Assembly (NCBI RefSeq): GCF_042610425.1 | Contig: NZ_JBGJZM010000001.1 | Coordinates: 2,269,924 to 2,333,923 of the forward strand | Origin: Ectobacillus sp042610425 | GTDB lineage: Bacteria > Bacillota > Bacilli > Bacillales > Bacillaceae_G | Direction of reading: 5' to 3' | DNA: 64,000 nt | In this document: piece by piece, positions 60,605-64,000 of the stretch | How positions within the stretch are numbered: position 1 is the stretch's first letter | Layout: every line of letters starts with the position of its first letter | Made by a program: the position numbers and the translations under genes | Notes under the pieces: model-generated | Told to the model about the DNA's origin: nothing | The model's database searches: none | Seen by the model: the letters and a program-made list of their open reading frames with translations, nothing else

Positions 60605-60922
60605 ATGAAAGATATACCTATATTTTTAGAATTATTATCCTTATTCGGACTTATTTGCTGTCTGTTTATCTTTAATGCAAGTCTTGCTTTTTTAATTATC
60701 TTAGTCTCATTTGTATCGTGTGAAATTTTTATGGAATGGCTTCAATTAAAACTTGCATCTTGGTTATCCATTACATACAAATTATCATATATAATTGCAG
60801 TCGGCATTGTAGCTATTAAAGAAAATGGACTGCATATGTCCTCTATGTTTGCAGTTTTCTTTATAGCCATACTACTTATCATTCCAAATCAATCTTCAAT
60901 TGTGGAGACGACCCGGGGATAA
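60605..60922 (+). CDS. Small membrane protein, unknown function
   Basis: This 105-residue protein is mostly hydrophobic, with four likely membrane helices (about 5-26, 28-45, 52-72, 82-98) and a short polar C terminus. I recognise no family; the size and layout resemble small holin- or phage-like proteins, but there is no other evidence for that. TTCGGAGGTTCGTTTGA precedes the ATG, a convincing ribosome site. It follows the wall-hydrolase gene by 41 bp on the same strand, so the two are probably co-transcribed, and a terminator closes the pair. Confidence 0.7.
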   Translation: MKDIPIFLELLSLFGLICCLFIFNASLAFLIILVSFVSCEIFMEWLQLKLASWLSITYKLSYIIAVGIVAIKENGLHMSSMFAVFFIAILLIIPNQSSIVETTRG

Positions 60923-60972
60923 GACAAGTCGATGATTACAAAAACTTCAATTCGAACCTTTATCTTATATAT

Positions 60973-61003
60973 AAAAACTCATCCAAATTGGATGAGTTTT
61001 TAC
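60973..61003. terminator. Bidirectional terminator after the small membrane protein gene
   Basis: AAAAACTCATCC (60973-60984) pairs with GGATGAGTTTTT (60990-61001). A/T runs on both sides between convergent genes allow use in both directions. Confidence 0.9.
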
Positions 61004-61012
61004 TTTTATATT

Positions 61013-62146
61013 TTAGATTGTACCGTACATATGATAAGTAACTTGAAGTATATTTCTTTGCTCATCTGTGCACCAGTAGGCAATAATTTCTTCAATAATA
61101 CTTTGACAATTATTATAATAAAATGTGTTTAAAAAACCGTTTGTTTTATCCGTTACTTGTGAAAAGACATATTCACGAAGCAAATCCTCCTTATAAGGAA
61201 TTCCTCTACTCATAGTTAACATTTCCTGAAAATAATCTGTTTGTTGTGGTACCCGAATCAATTGATAAAATGAAATATAGGATAGTAATGTTCCTATAAA
61301 TTCTTTATATTTTTCATATAATGAGAAATTTAAATGAGCCATCATATCTCTCATAACTGCCACATAATCATCCATAATAAATTGATAGGGATCATAAAAA
61401 AATTCTGCTAACTGAGCTAGTATCGCATAGTGACAAGCTATAATCATCCGATTTTCTGTATGGTCTTCTAAATAGCTTATACATCGTTTATAAGTTTCGA
61501 CGAGATTATATGTATATAGATTTGAAATTGTAGAATTACAATAAATAGCAAGTTCCATTGATAATTCTTCAAACTTATTAGTATCCATGTCACGTGCTTC
61601 TCGACATAAAAAAAGTAGTTTACATTCTATTATTTCTTTTTCTGATGCTAAGTGCGGGCAGGAAGGAATCCAACTTAAATCATATTTTATTTTTTCCCAT
61701 ATCGCATAATCACACTCTTCTAAACGGAGAGCTTTTTGTTTTACAATTATATAATTCCATGCAGTTGCTTTCGTAAAGTCATCCCATACCTCTATTTCTA
61801 ATGAATTAAAAATAAAAGGAAGAATTTGTTGTTCCTTCAATATGTTATAAGCTTGTTCATACCATCTTACTTCTTGACATAAACGAACAATTCGAAGTAT
61901 GGTAGGCATTTCATCTTTGTTAAATTTCGGAAGTTCCTTCATTACTTTCATTCCAAACTGAATAAATGGAAGAATTGTTTCTTTTTTGTAGAATTCCTTT
62001 TCCTTCCATGATAAAACCTGACTATCGTATCCGCTTTTTTCAGTACGATTAGGAATGAGCAAATAAAGTAAATCCGAAAATGTTGTAGGTGATGAAAAGT
62101 TTTCTGTAACTAACATCCAGTTTGGCTCATTTTCTACTGTATTCAT
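61013..62146 (-). CDS. Hypothetical protein, helical, unknown function
   Basis: This 377-residue soluble protein has no signal peptide or membrane helix. It is predicted all-helical, with many Trp, Tyr and Cys residues and repeated pairs of amphipathic helices (for example LRIVRLCQEVRWYEQAYNI and IIACHYAILAQLAEFFYD), which could be TPR-like repeats. I recognise no conserved motif and no DNA-binding part. The frame is open 35 codons further up, but AAAAGGGGGTTACTA fixes ATG 62146. The A+T content of this gene and its flanks is visibly higher than around it, which may hint at later acquisition. Confidence 0.65.
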   Translation of the reverse strand: MNTVENEPNWMLVTENFSSPTTFSDLLYLLIPNRTEKSGYDSQVLSWKEKEFYKKETILPFIQFGMKVMKELPKFNKDEMPTILRIVRLCQEVRWYEQAYNILKEQQILPFIFNSLEIEVWDDFTKATAWNYIIVKQKALRLEECDYAIWEKIKYDLSWIPSCPHLASEKEIIECKLLFLCREARDMDTNKFEELSMELAIYCNSTISNLYTYNLVETYKRCISYLEDHTENRMIIACHYAILAQLAEFFYDPYQFIMDDYVAVMRDMMAHLNFSLYEKYKEFIGTLLSYISFYQLIRVPQQTDYFQEMLTMSRGIPYKEDLLREYVFSQVTDKTNGFLNTFYYNNCQSIIEEIIAYWCTDEQRNILQVTYHMYGTI

Positions 62147-62371
62147 TAGTAACCCCCTTTTACACGTTTCTCCATGCATACATCTTCCCTGCATAGCGGC
62201 ATTTTTTAAGAAAAAAAGATGAAATATATATTTTGGGTTAAATACTGTCATTCCTATAACTATTTTTTTATTTGTATAGTTTAATAATACTAATATAAAC
62301 TAGTATTTTCTATAAAAATATAAGTATTATGTTAATCATATCATATATATTTTTTTATTTTTTTGATTTGT

Positions 62372-62420
62372 AAAAAAAGATAACTCGTAGGATATGCCAT
62401 CCTACGAGTTATCTTTTTTG
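62372..62420. terminator. Long bidirectional terminator after the CBS-domain gene
   Basis: A 15-bp perfect stem (GATAACTCGTAGGAT, 62379-62393, with 62399-62413) and a five-base loop are flanked by a run of A and a run of T. On the minus strand it follows the CBS-domain gene. Confidence 0.92.
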
Positions 62421-62445
62421 AAATTCTGTAAAATCATATTTTAAT

Positions 62446-62874
62446 TTAGATTGTTTCATGATGATCTTCTGAAATTTCACTAAGGGCAAATTGTGCTTGA
62501 TCATCTGTAAATCCTTCAACAGCTAAATCACCAAGTGAAATCATACCAACAAGATTACTGTGTTCAACAACTGGCAGGCGTCTAACTTGATAACGTGCCA
62601 TCAGTTCTGATGCTTTCTCTACTGGATCATCTGGGGATACACTAATTATATCCGTGCTCATTACTTCTGTGATACTCTCAGAACCAGGATGCTTTTCGGC
62701 AAGACCTCGTAAGATTATATCTCGGTCAGTTACAAGCCCAATTAAACGACTGTTATCTACAACCGGTATAATCCCAACATCCTCTTGTTTCATTTTACTT
62801 GCTGCTTCAAATACATTGTCTACCGAAGTACAATACGCTATATTCGTACTCATTACATCTCTAATGGCTGTCAT
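62446..62874 (-). CDS. CBS-pair protein (YhcV-like)
   Basis: This 142-residue protein consists of two CBS domains (about 7-60 and 70-125) forming one Bateman module: VGIIPVVDNSRLIGLVTDRDIILRG and VRRLPVVEHSNLVGMISLGDLA. Such modules bind adenine nucleotides and sense energy state; no catalytic domain is attached. B. subtilis YhcV has the same design and is linked to sporulation and stress, but the role is not established. The acidic C-terminal tail is typical of stand-alone members. TGCAAGGAGGGATATTTC precedes the ATG. Confidence 0.88.
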   Translation of the reverse strand: MTAIRDVMSTNIAYCTSVDNVFEAASKMKQEDVGIIPVVDNSRLIGLVTDRDIILRGLAEKHPGSESITEVMSTDIISVSPDDPVEKASELMARYQVRRLPVVEHSNLVGMISLGDLAVEGFTDDQAQFALSEISEDHHETI

Positions 62875-63033
62875 GAAATATCCCTCCTTGCATTTAGTAG
62901 TATAACCGGAAGACTATATTTCATTTCGTTTTTTGATAAATGTCATGAGTTAAATTGTGGGAATTTATAATACTACGGATTTTTTATGATTTGTTTTTTA
63001 ATCTATGTATGTCTGATAATTTATTTATACATA

Positions 63034-63070
63034 TTAAAAAAATCAGTGCTGTTTTTTGCACTGATTTTCT
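63034..63070 (-). terminator. Terminator of the rRNA-tRNA operon
   Basis: AAATCAGTGC and GCACTGATTT (63040-63049, 63058-63067) pair on the minus strand, followed by TTTTTTT, directly after tRNA-Glu. Confidence 0.9.
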
Positions 63071-63074
63071 AAAA

Positions 63075-63146
63075 TGACCCGTACGGGAATCGAACCCGTG
63101 ATACCGCCGTGAAAGGGCGGTGTCTTAACCGCTTGACCAACGGGCC
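63075..63146 (-). tRNA. tRNA-Glu (TTC)
   Basis: On the minus strand it starts GGCCCGTTGGTC and folds as a cloverleaf with anticodon TTC in CCCTTTCACGG. CCA is not encoded. It is the last gene of the tRNA cluster. Confidence 0.95.
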
Positions 63147-63147
63147 A

Positions 63148-63222
63148 TGGCTCCGCAGGTAGGACTCGAACCTACGACCGATCGGTTAACAGCCGATTGC
63201 TCTACCACTGAGCTACTGCGGA
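63148..63222 (-). tRNA. tRNA-Asn (GTT)
   Basis: The acceptor TCCGCAG/CTGCGGA and anticodon GTT in CTGTTAACC are clear. The 3' CCA is encoded. Confidence 0.95.
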
Positions 63223-63247
63223 ATAATGAAGTTGTACAATGAAAAGG

Positions 63248-63320
<73 letters not shown>

Positions 63321-63323
63321 AAA

Positions 63324-63400
63324 TGGCGGTCCGGACGGGACTCGAACCCGCGACCTCCTGCGTGACAGGCAGGCATTCTAACCAGCTGAACTACCGGACC
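63324..63400 (-). tRNA. tRNA-Asp (GTC)
   Basis: The acceptor GGTCCGG/CCGGACC and anticodon GTC in CCTGTCACGC are present. CCA is encoded. Confidence 0.95.
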
Positions 63401-63403
63401 AGA

Positions 63404-63477
<74 letters not shown>

Positions 63478-63514
63478 ACGATATAAATAATATTTAATTT
63501 GTATAAAAATAATA

Positions 63515-63607
63515 TGGAGGAGGAAGAGGGATTCGAACCCCCGCGCGGCTTGCGCCGCCTCTCGGTTTTCAAGACCGATCCCTTCAGCCGGACTTGGGTA
63601 TTCCTCC
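63515..63607 (-). tRNA. tRNA-Ser (TGA)
   Basis: This 93-nt class II tRNA has a long variable arm; anticodon TGA in GTCTTGAAAACC. The acceptor is GGAGGAA/TTCCTCC and CCA is encoded, but position 73 is T instead of the G expected in serine tRNAs. Confidence 0.93.
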
Positions 63608-63610
63608 AAT

Positions 63611-63685
63611 TGGCTGGGCTAGCTGGATTCGAACCAACGCATGACGGAGTCAAAGTCCGTTGCCTTACCGCTTGGCTATAGCCCA
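63611..63685 (-). tRNA. tRNA-Gln (TTG)
   Basis: The acceptor is TGGGCTA/TAGCCCA and the anticodon is TTG in ACTTTGACTCC. CCA is encoded. Confidence 0.95.
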
Positions 63686-63712
63686 ATATTATAAAAATAA
63701 TTTAAATTACAA

Positions 63713-63793
63713 TGGAGGGGGGCGGATTCGAACCGCCGAACCCGAAGGAGCGGATTTACAGTCCGCCGCGTTTAGCCACTTCGCTACCCCTCC
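63713..63793 (-). tRNA. tRNA-Tyr (GTA)
   Basis: This 81-nt class II tRNA has acceptor GGAGGGG/CCCCTCC and anticodon GTA in ACTGTAAATCC. CCA is not encoded. Confidence 0.95.
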
Positions 63794-63799
63794 GTACTA

Positions 63800-63875
63800 T
63801 GGTGGAGGATGACGGGATCGAACCGCCGACCCTCTGCTTGTAAGGCAGATGCTCTCCCAGCTGAGCTAATCCTCC
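63800..63875 (-). tRNA. tRNA-Val (TAC)
   Basis: The acceptor is GGAGGAT/ATCCTCC and the anticodon is TAC in CCTTACAAGC. CCA is encoded. It is the first tRNA after the 5S gene. Confidence 0.95.
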
Positions 63876-63901
63876 AAAAAAAAAGCCCAAATAGGGTAAT
63901 T

Positions 63902-64000
63902 GCCTAGCGACGTCCTACTCTCACAGGGACAAAGTCCCAACTACCATCGGCGCAAAAGAGCTTAACTTCCGTGTTCGGTATGGGAACGGGTGTGACCTCT
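63902..64000 (-). rRNA. rrf: 5S ribosomal RNA, 3' part (5' end outside window)
   Basis: On the minus strand the conserved 5S core is read: AGAGGTCACACCCGTTCCC, ATACCGAACACGGAAGTTAA, GCGCCGATGGTAGTTGGGAC and GAGAGTAGGACGTCGC. About 99 of roughly 116 nt are inside the window. It is followed by the nine-tRNA cluster and so marks the end of an rRNA operon. Confidence 0.97.

Noticed and set aside
63499..63681. Plus-strand open frame of 60 codons opposite tRNA-Ser and tRNA-Gln
   Set aside because: Antisense to tRNA genes; no ribosome site.

Overview
The window is a chromosomal segment of a low-G+C, endospore-forming Firmicute. The gene content and order follow the Bacillus subtilis hemEHY/pbpF - ecs - hit - hpr - prsA - yhaLMNO - yheA/C/D - yheHI region. 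The 185-residue Hpr, the gapN gene, the run of four YheC/YheD-family genes and the tandem TPP riboswitches before tenA point to the Bacillus cereus group or a near relative. The species cannot be fixed from the sequence alone. Nothing looks like a prophage, integrative element, insertion sequence or CRISPR array.

Layout. 1-9700: the 3' end of a photolyase gene, then on the minus strand the coproporphyrin-branch haem genes (hemE-hemH-hemY), a class A penicillin-binding protein (pbpF) and the ecsABC transporter operon. 9700-10180: a gene-free stretch with four copies of an AAATGAGGTGTC-type repeat, closed by a plus-strand terminator. 10300-13400: hit, a YtxH protein, hpr (scoC), a 29-residue YjcZ peptide and the foldase prsA. 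13400-17400: glycerol use (glpD with an antitermination leader, glpK, glpP; no glpF). 17400-24200: yhaL, yhaM, yhaN, yhaO, yhzD, yhaR and a remnant of a short-chain dehydrogenase. 24187-27916: an acyl-CoA ligase, a HAD protein with Asn in the nucleophile position, a 3-methyladenine glycosylase and yheA. 28081-33957: four overlapping YheC/YheD-family ATP-grasp genes and a PucR-type regulator. 34083-42000: msmX, two small acid-soluble spore proteins, the BmrCD-like exporter (yheI-yheH) behind a leader peptide with two terminators, and gapN. 42000-43280: a Mn2+ (yybP-ykoY) riboswitch controlling a DUF1232 protein and a TerC-family protein. 43300-51750: spoVR, yhdB, pgcA, a DUF1540 protein, an L,D-transpeptidase, an SDR, a purine permease and a patatin. 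51836-59120: a thiamine operon (tenA-thiZXY-tenI-thiO-thiS-thiG-thiF) under two complete TPP riboswitches. 59450-62880: an SH3b/M23 cell-wall hydrolase, two unknown proteins and a CBS-pair protein. 63034-64000: nine tRNAs behind a 5S rRNA, the 3' end of an rRNA operon.

The genes combine housekeeping metabolism (haem, glycerol, thiamine, sugar phosphates) with envelope maintenance and sporulation or germination functions. Much of the control visible here works on RNA: the GlpP leader before glpD, the Mn2+ riboswitch, the tandem TPP riboswitches and the probable ribosome-mediated attenuator before yheIH. All functional calls come from motif recognition and remembered family features; no database search was run.
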